A stretch of DNA of 64,000 nucleotides from Croceibacterium xixiisoli (GCF_009827305.1 NZ_WTYJ01000001.1:496001-560000); one strand, 5' to 3'. Shown: positions 16,641 through 26,340, numbered from the stretch's first letter. The notes: generated from the letters alone by a model not told the origin. Translations and numbers: made by a program.

Positions 16641-17368
16641 ACGATCAGGTATCCTTCGGCTACGAAGAAGTCGCACCCGATGAGAAGACCCGCCGTGTCG
16701 GCGCGGTGTTCTCCAATGTGGCCAAGAAATACGACATCATGAACGATGCCATGTCCGGCGGCATGCATCGCCTGTGGAAGGACCGCTTCGTCAAGCGGGT
16801 GAAGCCGCAACCGGGCGAAGCCATCCTGGACATGGCCGGCGGCACGGGCGACATCGCCTTCCGCATGGCGGCAGCCGGCGCCTCGGTCACGGTGTCGGAT
16901 ATCAATCAGGACATGCTGGACGTGGGCGTCGAACGCGCCATGGAACGCGGCATCGATGGGCTGGTCTGGTCGTGCCAGAATGCGGAGGAACTCAGCTTCT
17001 CCTCCCGCACCTTCGACGCCTACACCATCGCTTTCGGCATCCGCAACGTCACCCGTATCGACCATGCCCTGGCCGAAGCGCATCGCGTGCTGAAGTTCGG
17101 CGGGCGGTTCTACTGCCTCGAATTCTCGGCCACCGAATGGCCGGGCTTCAAGGAAGTCTATGACGTCTATTCGCACAAGCTCGTGCCCAGGATCGGCCAG
17201 GCGATCGCCGGTGACGCCGACAGCTATCGCTATCTGATCGAATCGATCCGCCGTTTCCCGTCCATGCCCGCGTTTGAGGGGATGATCCGCAATGCCGGCT
17301 TCGTGAACACCCGCGTGGAACCGATCCTGGGCGGGCTGGTGGCGATCCATTCCGGCTGGAAGGTCTGA
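16637..17368 (+). CDS. ubiE: Ubiquinone/menaquinone biosynthesis C-methyltransferase UbiE
   Basis: 243 aa class I SAM methyltransferase for the C-methylation step of ubiquinone (and menaquinone) synthesis. UbiE signatures: YDIMNDAMSGGMHRLWKD, SAM loop LDMAGGTGDIAFRM, TIAFGIRNVTRID and LEFSATEWPGFKEVYDVYSHKLVP. ATG 16637 lies behind AGAGGAGC and overlaps the transporter stop (ATGA). A much longer in-frame ORF from 15755 runs through the transporter gene out of frame and is not real. ubiB follows after 33 bases. Confidence 0.96.
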   Translation: MNDQVSFGYEEVAPDEKTRRVGAVFSNVAKKYDIMNDAMSGGMHRLWKDRFVKRVKPQPGEAILDMAGGTGDIAFRMAAAGASVTVSDINQDMLDVGVERAMERGIDGLVWSCQNAEELSFSSRTFDAYTIAFGIRNVTRIDHALAEAHRVLKFGGRFYCLEFSATEWPGFKEVYDVYSHKLVPRIGQAIAGDADSYRYLIESIRRFPSMPAFEGMIRNAGFVNTRVEPILGGLVAIHSGWKV

Positions 17369-17401
17369 CCCGGCCTCTCAGGGTTCGGGGAATTCTCGCT
17401 C

Positions 17402-18964
17402 ATGACGCGTCCGATCACGCATCTCTACCGGCTGTGGAAATGGGGCCGCACACTCGCCCGCCATGGCGCGCTGCGCGGCATCGAAGCCGATCCCAACGTG
17501 CCGGCCCCGGTGCGCCGCTTCGTGCGCGCCGCGCGCTTCGGCACGCGCCAGCCGGAACGGCCCGACTATGCTGCCGCCTTCCGCGCCATCGGTCCGGCTG
17601 CCATCAAGTTGGGGCAGACTCTGGCCACCCGGCCCGATATCGTCGGCGATGAGGCGGCGCACAATCTGCTCAGCCTGCAGGACAGCCTGCCCCCGGTCCC
17701 GTTCGAGGATATCGCGCAGCAGATCGAACGCAGCTTCCAGGCGCCGATCGATCGGATCTTCGCCTCGATCGATCCGGTCCCGGTCGGCGCCGCTTCCATT
17801 GCGCAGGTCCATCGCGGCGTCACCACCGATGGCCGCACCGTGGCGATCAAGGTGCTGCGTCCCGGCATTCGGGAACAGTTCGCCCGCGATATCCAGACCT
17901 ATGAATGGGCCGCCGCCCATCTGGAGGCGGTCGGCGGTGAAGCAGTGCGGCTGCGCCCGCGCCTGACCATTGCCAATTTCAAGCGCTGGACCAATCGCGA
18001 ACTCGATCTGCGGCGCGAAGCGGCCTCGGCCTCCGAACTCGCCGCCGTCATGCGCGGCGTGCATGGCTATGCCATCCCCTTCATCGACTGGGATCGTACC
18101 AATGGCCGGGTGATGACGATCGAATGGATCGACGGCATCAAGGTCAGCGATATCGCCGGGCTGCGCGCAGCCGGGATCGATCTGCCCGATCTGGCCCGGC
18201 GGCTGGTGTTGGCCTTCCTGACCCAGGCGATCAGCGCCGGTTTCTTCCATGCGGACATGCATCAGGGGAATCTGTTCGTCCGCGCCGATGGCACCATCGT
18301 GGCCATCGATTTCGGCATCATGGGCCGGATCGATACCCGGGCCCGCCAATGGCTGGCCGAAATCCTTTATGGCCTGACCACGGGCAATTACCGCCGCGTC
18401 GCCGAAATCCATTTTGAGGCGCAATATGTGCCCAGCTATCATTCGGTCGACGAATTCGCCACGGCCCTGCGCGCGGTGGGCGAACCGATGCGCGGCAAGC
18501 CGGTCAGCGAACTTTCGGTCGGGCAGATGCTCGACAGCCTGTTCGCCATCACCCGCGAATTCGACATGCAGACCCAGCCGCATCTGCTGCTGCTGCAGAA
18601 AACCATGGTCATGGTCGAAGGGATCGCCACCCAGCTCGATCCGCAGATCAATCTGTGGGACGTGGCCGCCCCCTTCGTGCGCGACTGGATCCGTGACGAG
18701 CTGGGGCCGGAGGCGATGATCGCAGACCGGATCCGCCGCGATACCGATACACTGCTGCGCATCCCCGAACTGATCCGCCGCATCGAAGAAAAATACCCGC
18801 CCAAGGGTGGCGCGCCCGAAGCCCCGCCCTTGCCGGAGGTGGATCTGATCGTAGGTGCCCCGCGCGACGAAGGCGAGGGGCGTCGCTGGCCCGGCTATGT
18901 CGCGGCGGCGCTGGGCGGTGCGGCGCTCAGCTGGCTGGCAGCTTATGCCGGCTGGCTTGCCTGA
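17402..18964 (+). CDS. ubiB: Ubiquinone biosynthesis regulatory kinase-like protein UbiB
   Basis: 520 aa atypical (ABC1/ADCK/UbiB) kinase-like protein required for ubiquinone synthesis, probably as an ATPase aiding access to lipid intermediates. The family-specific KxGQ motif AAIKLGQTLATRPD is near residue 64, the Ala-rich nucleotide loop VGAASIAQVHRG near 127, VAIKVLRPG follows, the catalytic-loop region FFHADMHQGN is near 281, and the DFG motif is IDFGIMGR. The C-terminus carries one or two hydrophobic helices (YVAAALGGAALSWLAAYAG) for membrane anchoring. Confidence 0.95.
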   Translation: MTRPITHLYRLWKWGRTLARHGALRGIEADPNVPAPVRRFVRAARFGTRQPERPDYAAAFRAIGPAAIKLGQTLATRPDIVGDEAAHNLLSLQDSLPPVPFEDIAQQIERSFQAPIDRIFASIDPVPVGAASIAQVHRGVTTDGRTVAIKVLRPGIREQFARDIQTYEWAAAHLEAVGGEAVRLRPRLTIANFKRWTNRELDLRREAASASELAAVMRGVHGYAIPFIDWDRTNGRVMTIEWIDGIKVSDIAGLRAAGIDLPDLARRLVLAFLTQAISAGFFHADMHQGNLFVRADGTIVAIDFGIMGRIDTRARQWLAEILYGLTTGNYRRVAEIHFEAQYVPSYHSVDEFATALRAVGEPMRGKPVSELSVGQMLDSLFAITREFDMQTQPHLLLLQKTMVMVEGIATQLDPQINLWDVAAPFVRDWIRDELGPEAMIADRIRRDTDTLLRIPELIRRIEEKYPPKGGAPEAPPLPEVDLIVGAPRDEGEGRRWPGYVAAALGGAALSWLAAYAGWLA

Positions 18965-18983
18965 TTCCCCCGCCGCGCCGGCC

Positions 18984-20144
18984 ATGCGCAACCCCTTGGT
19001 GCTTCATCGTATGATGGATGGGCTGCGCGGGCTGCTGTCCGGCTGGAACAGCCTGGCCCATCCGCTGCGCAACCTGCCGCGCTGGGCCGTGCTGCTGGTG
19101 CTCGCGGTCGCGGCCGGGTCGCTGGCCTGGAGCGCGATCACGGTCACCGAATTTCACGCCCAGCAACGCGTGATGCAGACCAAGGCAGCCAAGAGCGGCT
19201 ATGGCGATCTGCGACTGTATGAAGACATTCTCAAACGGGTGAAGGCAGGCGAAAACTACTATTCCGCCGCGCTGGATCAGCAGCGCAAGCACAATTACCC
19301 GACCAGCCCCTTCGTCACCGTGCGTCAGCCGACTCTGGCGCTGGGCGCGGCCTGGTTCGGTCTGCCCGGCTGGCGCGCCATCGCGATCGGTGTGCTGTTC
19401 GCCAATATCCTGGTCTGGATGGGCGCGCTCGGCCGGCGGGTCACAATCCTTGAAAAAGTCGCCATGGCGATGGCGATCTTCATCTTCGGCATCGTCGCCT
19501 TCTACGCCCGGATCGGCCTGATCCATGAAATGATCGCCGGCCTGTTCCTCTCGCTGGCACTGGGGCTCTATCGCCCGCGTTTCGGCTGGGTGCTCAGCCT
19601 GATCGTCCTGTCGGCCGCGCTGGCGGTGCGCGAAATGGTGCTGCCCTTCCTGCTGCTGTGGGCGGTGTTCGCCGTGCTGGAACGGCGCTGGCGCGAACTG
19701 GCGGGCATGGGCATTGTGCTGGTTCTTTTCACCATCGGCATGGTGCTCCATGCGCAGGAAGTCATGGCCTATCGCCTGCCCGGCGATCTGCCATCCCCGG
19801 GCTGGAACGGCGCGCTGGGGCCAAAACTGGTGCTGACCAGCCTTACCCAGCTGTCCTTCCTGCTCACCTTGCCGCCGGCATGGGGCGGCGTGCTGGCCCT
19901 GCTGCCGATCCTGGGCTGGATCGGGCTGGGCGGGCGCATCGGGCTGTTTTCCACCCTGTGGTTCCTGGGCATGGCGCTGGCCATGTCGCTGTTCGCCCGG
20001 CCCAACAATTTCTACTGGGTGGTCCTGCTGCTGCCTGCCTATCTTACGGGGATAGTGCTGGTTCCGCGCGCGCTTTATGATCTCGTGCTCGCCCTGCTGG
20101 GCCGGCGGGAAGTGCGCGAACCGGCGTTGGAGAAGGCACCATGA
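18984..20144 (+). CDS. Polytopic membrane protein of unknown function
   Basis: 386 aa from ATG 18984 (alternatives 18945, overlapping ubiB, and 19011). Around nine or ten hydrophobic segments alternate with short loops, beginning WAVLLVLAVAAGSLAWSAI. A periplasmic-looking loop after the first helix carries YEDILKRVKAGENYYSAALDQQR, reminiscent of the first loop of GT-C/DUF2029-like mannosyltransferases, but the DxD-type catalytic acid pattern is not clear, so no enzyme is claimed. It sits between ubiB and coaBC and overlaps coaBC by four bases. Could be a lipid-linked sugar transferase or a transporter. Confidence 0.6.
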   Translation: MRNPLVLHRMMDGLRGLLSGWNSLAHPLRNLPRWAVLLVLAVAAGSLAWSAITVTEFHAQQRVMQTKAAKSGYGDLRLYEDILKRVKAGENYYSAALDQQRKHNYPTSPFVTVRQPTLALGAAWFGLPGWRAIAIGVLFANILVWMGALGRRVTILEKVAMAMAIFIFGIVAFYARIGLIHEMIAGLFLSLALGLYRPRFGWVLSLIVLSAALAVREMVLPFLLLWAVFAVLERRWRELAGMGIVLVLFTIGMVLHAQEVMAYRLPGDLPSPGWNGALGPKLVLTSLTQLSFLLTLPPAWGGVLALLPILGWIGLGGRIGLFSTLWFLGMALAMSLFARPNNFYWVVLLLPAYLTGIVLVPRALYDLVLALLGRREVREPALEKAP

Positions 20145-21397
20145 CGCAATCGCGTATTCTACTGGTGATCGGCGGCGGCATCGCCGCCTACAAGGCGTGC
20201 GAACTGGTCCGGCTGATCCGCCGCAATGGCGCCGATGTCACCTGCGTCCTCACCGATGGCGGCGCGCAATTTGTCACGCCCATGAGCCTGGCGGCGCTGT
20301 CCGGCAATCCGGTCCACACCTCCTTGTGGGATCTGCAGAGCGAGACGGAAATCGGCCATATCCAGCTCAGCCGCGCGGCCGATCTTGTGGTCGTCTGCCC
20401 CGCCACGGCCGATCTGCTGGCCAGGATGACCGCCGGCCTCGCTGATGATCTGGCCACCACCCTGCTGCTGGCGACGGACAAGCCGGTGCTGGCGGTTCCC
20501 GCCATGAATGTGCGCATGTGGCAGCATGCCGCCACGCAGCGCAACATCGCCTGGCTCCGGCAATCCGGGGTGGAGGTGATGCGACCGGACGAAGGGCCGA
20601 TGGCCTGCGGCGAATTCGGCCCCGGCCGCCTGCCCGAACCCGATGCGATCTGGGACCGGATTTCCCATCTGCTCGCTGCAGGTCCGGCCGGAACGGTCAC
20701 CGCCGACCCGCTGAGCGGGCAACCGGATTTTGATGAAGGCGTGCAGCATCGCCCGCTGTTCGGTCGACATATCCTCGTCACCGCCGGGCCGACCCATGAA
20801 CCGATCGATCCGGTGCGCTACATCGCCAACCGGTCCAGCGGCAAACAGGGCTTCGCCATTGCGGAGGCTGCCGCTGCCGCCGGCGCACGAGTCACGCTGG
20901 TCGCCGGGCCGGTCACGCTGGCAACGCCGCCGGGTGTCGATCGGATCGATGTCGAAAGCGCGCGCGAAATGGCCGATGCCGTCGCCGCCGCGCTGCCGGC
21001 CGATGCGGCGGTGATGGTCGCCGCCGTCGCCGACTGGCGCGCGCGCGATTATGCGGCGGACAAGATCAAGAAGGATGGCGGGCAGTTGGCCCCGCTGCCG
21101 CTGGCGGAAAATCCGGATATTCTCGCCACGCTGGCCGCCCGGCCCGATCGCCCCCGGCTGGTGGTTGGTTTCGCCGCCGAAACAAGCGATGTCGTCGCCC
21201 ATGCCATGGCCAAGCGGGTGCGCAAGGGGGCGGACTGGATCGTCGCCAATGACGTATCGGGCGATGTCATGGGCGGGGCGGACAACACCGTGCATCTGAT
21301 CCGCGCCGATGGGGTGGAAAACTGGCCGACCCTGTCGAAGGCCGATGTCGCCCGCCGGCTGATCGAACATATCGGGGAAGAGCTTGCCAATGACTGA
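20141..21397 (+). CDS. coaBC: Bifunctional phosphopantothenoylcysteine decarboxylase/phosphopantothenate-cysteine ligase
   Basis: 418 aa enzyme for two steps of coenzyme A synthesis. The N-terminal flavoprotein (CoaC) half has [18 protein letters not shown], the histidine in [31 protein letters not shown], and the active-site cysteine in [14 protein letters not shown]. The C-terminal CoaB half has [24 protein letters not shown] and the KIKK nucleotide segment. It overlaps both neighbours (ATGA at its start, eight bases with dut at its end). Confidence 0.96.
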   Translation: MTQSRILLVIGGGIAAYKACELVRLIRRNGADVTCVLTDGGAQFVTPMSLAALSGNPVHTSLWDLQSETEIGHIQLSRAADLVVVCPATADLLARMTAGLADDLATTLLLATDKPVLAVPAMNVRMWQHAATQRNIAWLRQSGVEVMRPDEGPMACGEFGPGRLPEPDAIWDRISHLLAAGPAGTVTADPLSGQPDFDEGVQHRPLFGRHILVTAGPTHEPIDPVRYIANRSSGKQGFAIAEAAAAAGARVTLVAGPVTLATPPGVDRIDVESAREMADAVAAALPADAAVMVAAVADWRARDYAADKIKKDGGQLAPLPLAENPDILATLAARPDRPRLVVGFAAETSDVVAHAMAKRVRKGADWIVANDVSGDVMGGADNTVHLIRADGVENWPTLSKADVARRLIEHIGEELAND

Positions 21398-21851
21398 TCG
21401 CGTACCCGTCCGCATCCGCCGCCTGCCGCATGGGGCGGGGCTGGCCCTGCCGGCTTATGCCACCCCGGGCGCAGCCGGCATGGATGTGCTGGCGGCGGAA
21501 GATCTGCTGCTTGCCCCCGGCGCCCGCCACGCGCTGGCGACCGGCTTCGCGCTCGCGATTCCGGAGGATTACGAAATCCAGGTGCGCCCGCGTTCGGGCC
21601 TCGCACTCAAGCATGGCATCAGCATGCCCAACACCCCCGGCACGATCGACAGCGATTATCGCGGGGAACTCAAGATCATCCTGATCAACCATGGCGCCGA
21701 AGCCTTCACCATCGCCCGCGGTGACCGTGTGGCGCAGCTGGTGCTGGCCCCGGTGGTTCGCGCCGCCTGGGAAGAGGTTGAGGAACTGGATGATACCGCA
21801 CGCGGCACCGGCGGCTTCGGATCGACCGGCGGCCACGCCACGCTCGGCTGA
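21390..21851 (+). CDS. dut: dUTP diphosphatase
   Basis: 153 aa trimeric dUTPase hydrolysing dUTP to dUMP and pyrophosphate, preventing uracil incorporation. All five motifs are visible: [33 protein letters not shown] with the catalytic aspartate, [12 protein letters not shown], and the flexible C-terminal [13 protein letters not shown] 21390 lies inside the coaBC end. coaBC-dut adjacency is widespread in proteobacteria. Confidence 0.97.
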   Translation: MTDRVPVRIRRLPHGAGLALPAYATPGAAGMDVLAAEDLLLAPGARHALATGFALAIPEDYEIQVRPRSGLALKHGISMPNTPGTIDSDYRGELKIILINHGAEAFTIARGDRVAQLVLAPVVRAAWEEVEELDDTARGTGGFGSTGGHATLG

Positions 21852-21870
21852 GACGGGCCAAGCGGGGGAA

Positions 21871-21895
21871 GGGGGCGCCACACCACGGCGCCCCC
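21871..21895. terminator. Convergent hairpin between dut and the phytase gene
   Basis: Perfect inverted repeat GGGGGCGCC/GGCGCCCCC with a 7-base loop in the 52-base gap between two converging genes. There is no T run, so it is probably a factor-assisted or weak bidirectional terminator. Confidence 0.5.
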
Positions 21896-21903
21896 GTCTC
21901 ACA

Positions 21904-22944
21904 TCACTTCAGGCCCAGCGCCTCGGCAATCGCCTTCCACGACACCAGCTTGAAGTTCTGCGCATGCGGGGCGTTGTGCCCATCCTGCGCCACGAACAGC
22001 CCGTCGGGATAGTTCGGGCCGAAATTGCCGGACGCGATCTCGATACCGTCGGTCTCCTCGGTCGCACCGAAGGCGCCGGCGCCCACGCGGAACCGGCCCA
22101 CCGGCGTCACCTCGGGCAGGCGGAACACGGCATAGGCATTGTCCCCCTGGCTCGATGCCACCAGGAAACGGGCATTCGCGCCGGACCAGATCGCCAGCCC
22201 TTCGACATCGGCCACCAGCTGCTGGTTGTCGACGGGGGCGACGATACTGCCGGTGCTTTCACCAGGGCGGAACCGCCAGATGCCGGCATCTTCTTCCCCG
22301 ACATAGAGCGTGCCATCGCTGGGATCGACCACGCAGCCTTCGGCCTGGGTCGGCACCTTCATGCGCCGCTCGAATGTGCCGGTCAGCTTCCCGTCAAAAC
22401 CCAGCTTCACCTCATGAATGGTGCCGTCCTTGATCACCGAATAGGCGTGGATACCGTCATCCTTGACGCCCAGGCACAGGCCATAACCTTCGCCCGCACC
22501 GCCGGGCACCACGCCCATCAGATCCAGCGTGCCGGTGCCGGTGTTCAGCTGATAGATCTGCAGCTGCGAATGGGCCCGATCGTTGCGGTCGCTGGCGACC
22601 ACGATCACCCGGTCGTCGGGCAGGGACGCCAGATCGACATTGTTGAGCAGCCCGCCCTCGACAAAGCTCTTCACCGTGCCATCCAGCCCATAGACATAGA
22701 GCCCGGCCTTCTTGTCGGTGGCCACGATCAGGCTGGCTTCGGGGTCGCCGGCATTGTGCCAGATCGCCGGATCATCGGCGGCATCGGCATTGGCGGTGCC
22801 CACCGGCACGGTTTCGGCCGTGGCGGTCACATTGACCGCCGGCAGGCCGGCGATGGCCGGGGCGGCGGTGGTGGCGCAACCGGCCAGGGTGGTTGCCAGC
22901 ACGGCAAGGCTGGCTGCAGCCAGGCAGGATCGGGACAGGAACAT
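21904..22944 (-). CDS. Beta-propeller phytase lipoprotein (3-phytase)
   Basis: 346 aa. A lipoprotein signal ends LAGC with Cys23, so it is exported and lipid-anchored. The mature part matches the beta-propeller phytase family: DAADDPAIW, ATDKKAGLYVYGLDG, NNVDLASL, EGCVVDPSDGTLYVGEEDAGIWRF and the late ADVEGLAIW. Acidic residues in these motifs bind the calcium ions needed to hydrolyse phytate. Such enzymes let cells obtain phosphate from inositol phosphates outside the inner membrane. The real start is ATG 22944; the open frame continues upstream to 23454 without conserved sequence. No pho regulator is adjacent. Confidence 0.88.
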   Translation of the reverse strand: MFLSRSCLAAASLAVLATTLAGCATTAAPAIAGLPAVNVTATAETVPVGTANADAADDPAIWHNAGDPEASLIVATDKKAGLYVYGLDGTVKSFVEGGLLNNVDLASLPDDRVIVVASDRNDRAHSQLQIYQLNTGTGTLDLMGVVPGGAGEGYGLCLGVKDDGIHAYSVIKDGTIHEVKLGFDGKLTGTFERRMKVPTQAEGCVVDPSDGTLYVGEEDAGIWRFRPGESTGSIVAPVDNQQLVADVEGLAIWSGANARFLVASSQGDNAYAVFRLPEVTPVGRFRVGAGAFGATEETDGIEIASGNFGPNYPDGLFVAQDGHNAPHAQNFKLVSWKAIAEALGLK

Positions 22945-23070
22945 GGGGCCTCCGTTGTTTGCCGGCTGGCTAAAACTGCTGTGTGTCAAATCGCGGGCAC
23001 AAATGTTGCAGGCGCAAGACAGTGGGCCACTGCGGCAAAAATGCCAGCATGGCCTGGGGCCGACGGAAAA

Positions 23071-23092
23071 GAGCGGACCCTGGGGCCCGCTC
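23071..23092 (-). terminator. Probable terminator after the DUF4136 gene
   Basis: On the minus strand GAGCGG...CCGCTC forms a stem followed by TTTTCC, 29 bases beyond the DUF4136 stop. Confidence 0.6.
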
Positions 23093-23120
23093 TTGTGTAT
23101 TTTCAAAGCTCTACCGGCGA

Positions 23121-23846
23121 TCAGCGGCGACGGTTGTCCCGCTTGACGGGCTGGTCTTCCGGCCGCACCGAAATGCGGGTGGTCTCGCCCGAATTGCCGG
23201 GGAAGTCGGTGAACATCGCTTCCACCAGATTCGGCACCAGATATTGCATCCGGTTGGATGTCGACAGCGCCTCGGCCCGGCCTTCGAACAGGCGCTGACC
23301 ATCGGCCTTGCGGTCGATCTTCATCTCGATCCCGCTGGTGTAGATGGTGTAGCTGGAAATATCCCGGTCGAAGAACGGATCCTGCCAGCCATAACCCCAG
23401 GCGCGGTTGGGGAAGTAGCCGCGGCCACCCCATCCACCGCCCCAGCCGCCCCAACCGCCGGGGCGGAAGCCGTACCAGCTGGAATAGAACGGATCGCGGA
23501 AACCGGTGGACTGGATGCGTTCGCGCCCCTTGTCCACACCATAATCGAACCGGACGATCAGGGTCGCACTGTCGGCCGATGCGGCCGGGCGATAACCCAG
23601 CTTTTCCATCTGCTGCGCGACGAAGCCGGCGTATTGGGAAAATTCCAGCCCCCCGGCCAGCGCCGGATCATCCGCCACCACGGCAAAGGTCTGGCCCTGC
23701 GGCGCCGGCAGCTGCGATTGGAAGCGGGACACATCGGCATTGAAATTCGATGCACAGGCAGACAGGCCCAGCGCCGCCAGCGGCAACACCGCCAGCTTCA
23801 TGCCGGTCGCCAATCGGGTGGCCCCCAGTTTTTTCAACAATTCCAT
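23121..23846 (-). CDS. DUF4136 domain-containing lipoprotein
   Basis: 241 aa. The signal ends LGLSAC with lipid-attachment Cys31; a shorter start at 23801 would also give a good signal, but ATG 23846 has GGAGA upstream. The mature domain follows the DUF4136 pattern: a FNADVSRF strand at the start, FAVVADDP, the repeated EFSQYAGFVAQQMEKLGYRPA helix, TLIVRFDYGVDKG, a Trp/Gly-rich loop (about 128-145), then a conserved beta region ending in an acidic/Arg-rich tail. Function of the family is unknown; it is periplasmic or outer-membrane anchored. Confidence 0.82.
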   Translation of the reverse strand: MELLKKLGATRLATGMKLAVLPLAALGLSACASNFNADVSRFQSQLPAPQGQTFAVVADDPALAGGLEFSQYAGFVAQQMEKLGYRPAASADSATLIVRFDYGVDKGRERIQSTGFRDPFYSSWYGFRPGGWGGWGGGWGGRGYFPNRAWGYGWQDPFFDRDISSYTIYTSGIEMKIDRKADGQRLFEGRAEALSTSNRMQYLVPNLVEAMFTDFPGNSGETTRISVRPEDQPVKRDNRRR

Positions 23847-24012
23847 GGTGCAGTCTCCAAATCGGACTGGCTGTGCTGTTCTTCCGCTAACCGGCGCACC
23901 GCCGCCATTTCATGCATCTTCCATAAACATGGGGTGCTGAATGCGGCTTGAATAGAGTTCTGAAATAAATTGTTACAAATCAAGGTGTTGATTTATATCA
24001 AGCTGAAATAGC

Positions 24013-24037
24013 GCGGGCGGCCCATGGGGCCGCCCGC
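24013..24037. terminator. Strong hairpin after trpS
   Basis: GCGGGCGGCC pairs perfectly with GGCCGCCCGC around a 5-base loop, 36 bases downstream of the trpS stop. No T run follows on the minus strand, so termination strength is uncertain. Confidence 0.5.
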
Positions 24038-24072
24038 AAACATCTGATGAAACAACGTATTACAGTGTGCCG

Positions 24073-25086
24073 TCAGCGCAGCAGCCCCAGCGATCGATAG
24101 GCTGCCGCCAGCGTCGGCCCCGCAATCTCGCGCGCCTGGGCCGCGCCACGTGCCAGAATGGCATCCAGCGCTTCCCGATCGTTCAGCAATTCGTTGAACC
24201 GGGTCGTGATGGGGGACAGGGTTTCCACCACCAGCTCGGCCAGCGCCGGCTTGAACACGCCGAAGCCCTGGCCGCCATATTCGGCCAGCACCTCGGCCTG
24301 GCTGCGATCGGCCAGCGTGGCGAAGATGGCAACCAGGTTCAGCGCTTCGGGGCGACCGTCCAGCCCCTCGGTGTCCGATGGCAGGGCATCGGCATCCGAT
24401 TTCGCCTTCTTGATCTTCTTCACCATGGTGTCGGCATCATCGGACAGATTGATCCGGCTCATGTCCGACGGGTCGGATTTGCTCATCTTGGCCGTGCCGT
24501 CGCGCAGCGACATGATCCGCGCGGCCTGCGGCGGGATGATCGGTTCGGGCTGGATAAACACCGGCGCATCCTCGCTGGCGAAGTCATTGTTGAACTTCTG
24601 CGCAATGTCGCGTGCCAGCTCCAGATGCTGCTTCTGATCCTCGCCCACCGGCACATGGGTCGCCTGATACAGCAGCACGTCGGCCGCCTGCAGCACCGGA
24701 TAGGTGAACAGCGCGGCGCTGGCGCCTTCGCGGTTCTTGCCGGACTTGTCCTTGAACTGGGTCATGCGGCTCAACCAGCCCATGCGGGCGGTCCCGTTCA
24801 GCAGCCATTGCAGTTCGGAATGCGCCGGCACCTGCGCCTGGTTGAACAGCACGGACCGGTCCGCATCGATCCCGCAGGCGACCAGCGCAGCGGCCATTTC
24901 CAGCGTCGCCCGGCGCAGCTCTGCGGGCACATGCGGCATGGAAATGGCGTGCAGATCGGCCAGGAAGAACAGGCATTGCGCCCCCTCTTCCATGCTGTCC
25001 TGCATCCGCACCCAATTGCGGATGGCGCCAAGATAATTGCCGAGGTGGAGGGAACCGGTGGGCTGGATGCCGGAAACGATACGCAT
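24073..25086 (-). CDS. trpS: Tryptophan--tRNA ligase
   Basis: 337 aa class Ic aminoacyl-tRNA synthetase. The HIGH-type motif is PTGSLHLGNYLGA near residue 10, and the KMSKS loop is intact (GTAKMSKSDPSD). Other family blocks: FFLADLHAIS, LNGTARMGWLSRMTQFKDK, YPVLQAADVLLYQ and VPVGEDQKQHLELARDIA. Full family length. In related genomes it often lies next to murJ and secB; here an arsenic operon intervenes. Confidence 0.97.
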   Translation of the reverse strand: MRIVSGIQPTGSLHLGNYLGAIRNWVRMQDSMEEGAQCLFFLADLHAISMPHVPAELRRATLEMAAALVACGIDADRSVLFNQAQVPAHSELQWLLNGTARMGWLSRMTQFKDKSGKNREGASAALFTYPVLQAADVLLYQATHVPVGEDQKQHLELARDIAQKFNNDFASEDAPVFIQPEPIIPPQAARIMSLRDGTAKMSKSDPSDMSRINLSDDADTMVKKIKKAKSDADALPSDTEGLDGRPEALNLVAIFATLADRSQAEVLAEYGGQGFGVFKPALAELVVETLSPITTRFNELLNDREALDAILARGAAQAREIAGPTLAAAYRSLGLLR

Positions 25087-25584
25087 GGGCGTGCCTTTCG
25101 AATGTCGTGTCGATGATATGTCTGTCAGAACCGGCAGCGGACGCGCGCCGGGGAGGCCTCAGGCAGAGGCGGTGCCACACCATGGGCCGGGCCATCGCCA
25201 GGCCTCCTGATCGCGCGGCGACCAGGTGGCAGGGCCCGTGGACAGAAGGATTGCAGAACGGTCCATCGCCGGCGCGCATATCACAAAGCAGCGGTTTGGA
25301 GCAATTTCTATGCAGGTGGAATCACTTGCTGACTCGGAAATTGCGGTAAACAAACGAAAATAGAGCGGCGATTCGAGGCGACCGGATCGGAATCTGCTCT
25401 GGGCGGCGTGGACAAATTAGCAATCGTCTGGTTTCGCCCCAGTTCTCGCCATTCCGGTGCGCGCTGGCCGTGCCGGAAAACCGCCATCCCTTTCGTTCCC
25501 GTCGTGCTGACCCCAACGGCAGGGGCCGGGACAATTCTGCCGTTCCCGGCAATCGCGGGGAATGACTGCTCTCGCCGAAACTTG
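25087..25584. other. trpS-arsH intergenic region, no gene supported
   Basis: 498 bases. It contains repeat copy B (25298-25399). The section from about 25410 to 25600 translates to text such as FPAIAGNDCSRRN in one frame, the look of a mistranslated non-coding palindromic repeat and not of a protein. It lies on the trpS side of the ars operon and probably marks the edge of the acquired segment. No integrase, IS end or tRNA was seen. Confidence 0.5.
25298..25399 (-). repeat. Two-stem structured intergenic repeat, copy B
   Basis: Diverged copy of the element at 12367-12465, in the same orientation relative to its upstream gene. Stem 1 pairs GCAATTTC (25301-25308) with GAAATTGC (25337-25344), again spanning 44 bases. 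The third pair is A-T where copy A has G-C, a compensatory change. The core GTGGAATCAC...TGCTGACTCGGAAAT is nearly identical. Stem 2 is weaker: GAGC/GCTC plus GATTC/GAATC (25363-25399). On the minus strand it is followed by ATTTTCGTTTGTTTA, so it may terminate the ars operon. Confidence 0.75.
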
Positions 25585-26340
25585 TCAGTTCCTGCCGGAC
25601 TGACCTGAGATAGCGATGGTGGAAAGGTCAGTTGCCGGATCGACGAACACGCCATGCTGCTTGCGCTCCGAATAGCGATCGACAAGCTGCTGCGCGTGCG
25701 GGCGCATCAGGACAGTGAAGCGCACCAGCTCCTCCATCACATCCACGATACGGTCGTAATAGCTCGACGCCTTCATGCGGCCCGCTTCGTCAAATTCCTT
25801 GTATGCCATCGCCACGGATGACTGGTTGGGGATGGTGAACATCCGCATCCAGCGGCCCAGCAGGCGCAGCGTGTTGACCGCGTTGAACGACTGCGACCCA
25901 CCAGACACCTGCATGACCGCAAGCGTGCGTCCCTGCGTCGGCCGCATCCCTTTCATCTCCAGCGGCAGATGGTCGATCTGCGCCTTCATGACGCCGGTAA
26001 TCTGCCCATGGCGTTCCGGGCTGCACCACACCTGACCTTCGGACCACATCGAAAGCTCGCGCAGTTCATGGACGGCAGGATGATCGTCTCCCGCTATCTG
26101 GTCGGGCAGAGGCAGCGTCGAGGGATCGAAGATCCGGGTGTCCGCGCCGAACAGACGCAGAAGCCGTGCGGCCTCCTCGACGGCAAACCGGGAGAAGGAC
26201 CGCTCACGCAGGCTGCCATAGAGCAGCAGGATACGCGGCGCGGGGTCCAGCGCGCCCAGCCCCGAGGCGGGCCGCTGGTGGATAAAGGCGGGATCGAGCG
26301 CCGGCAGGCTGTCGGCGTCATGGAGATTACGAAGAGGCAT
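25585..26340 (-). CDS. arsH: Arsenical resistance protein ArsH
   Basis: 251 aa NADPH-dependent flavoprotein of the FMN reductase fold; family members oxidise trivalent organoarsenicals to less toxic pentavalent forms. The FMN loop [14 protein letters not shown] lies near residue 38, followed by [20 protein letters not shown] and [28 protein letters not shown], all characteristic. Length is typical. Its start abuts the arsB stop with no gap, so it is the last gene of the arsR-arsC-arsB-arsH operon. Confidence 0.95.
   Translation of the reverse strand: MPLRNLHDADSLPALDPAFIHQRPASGLGALDPAPRILLLYGSLRERSFSRFAVEEAARLLRLFGADTRIFDPSTLPLPDQIAGDDHPAVHELRELSMWSEGQVWCSPERHGQITGVMKAQIDHLPLEMKGMRPTQGRTLAVMQVSGGSQSFNAVNTLRLLGRWMRMFTIPNQSSVAMAYKEFDEAGRMKASSYYDRIVDVMEELVRFTVLMRPHAQQLVDRYSERKQHGVFVDPATDLSTIAISGQSGRN

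Noticed and set aside
21904-23454. 516-aa form of the phytase
   Set aside because: A lipoprotein signal begins at 22944; the upstream part reads through the DUF4136 gene and terminator.
25408-25608. 66-aa open frame in the trpS-arsH gap
   Set aside because: It reads like translated non-coding palindromic repeats, has no ribosome-binding site and partly overlaps arsH in antisense.
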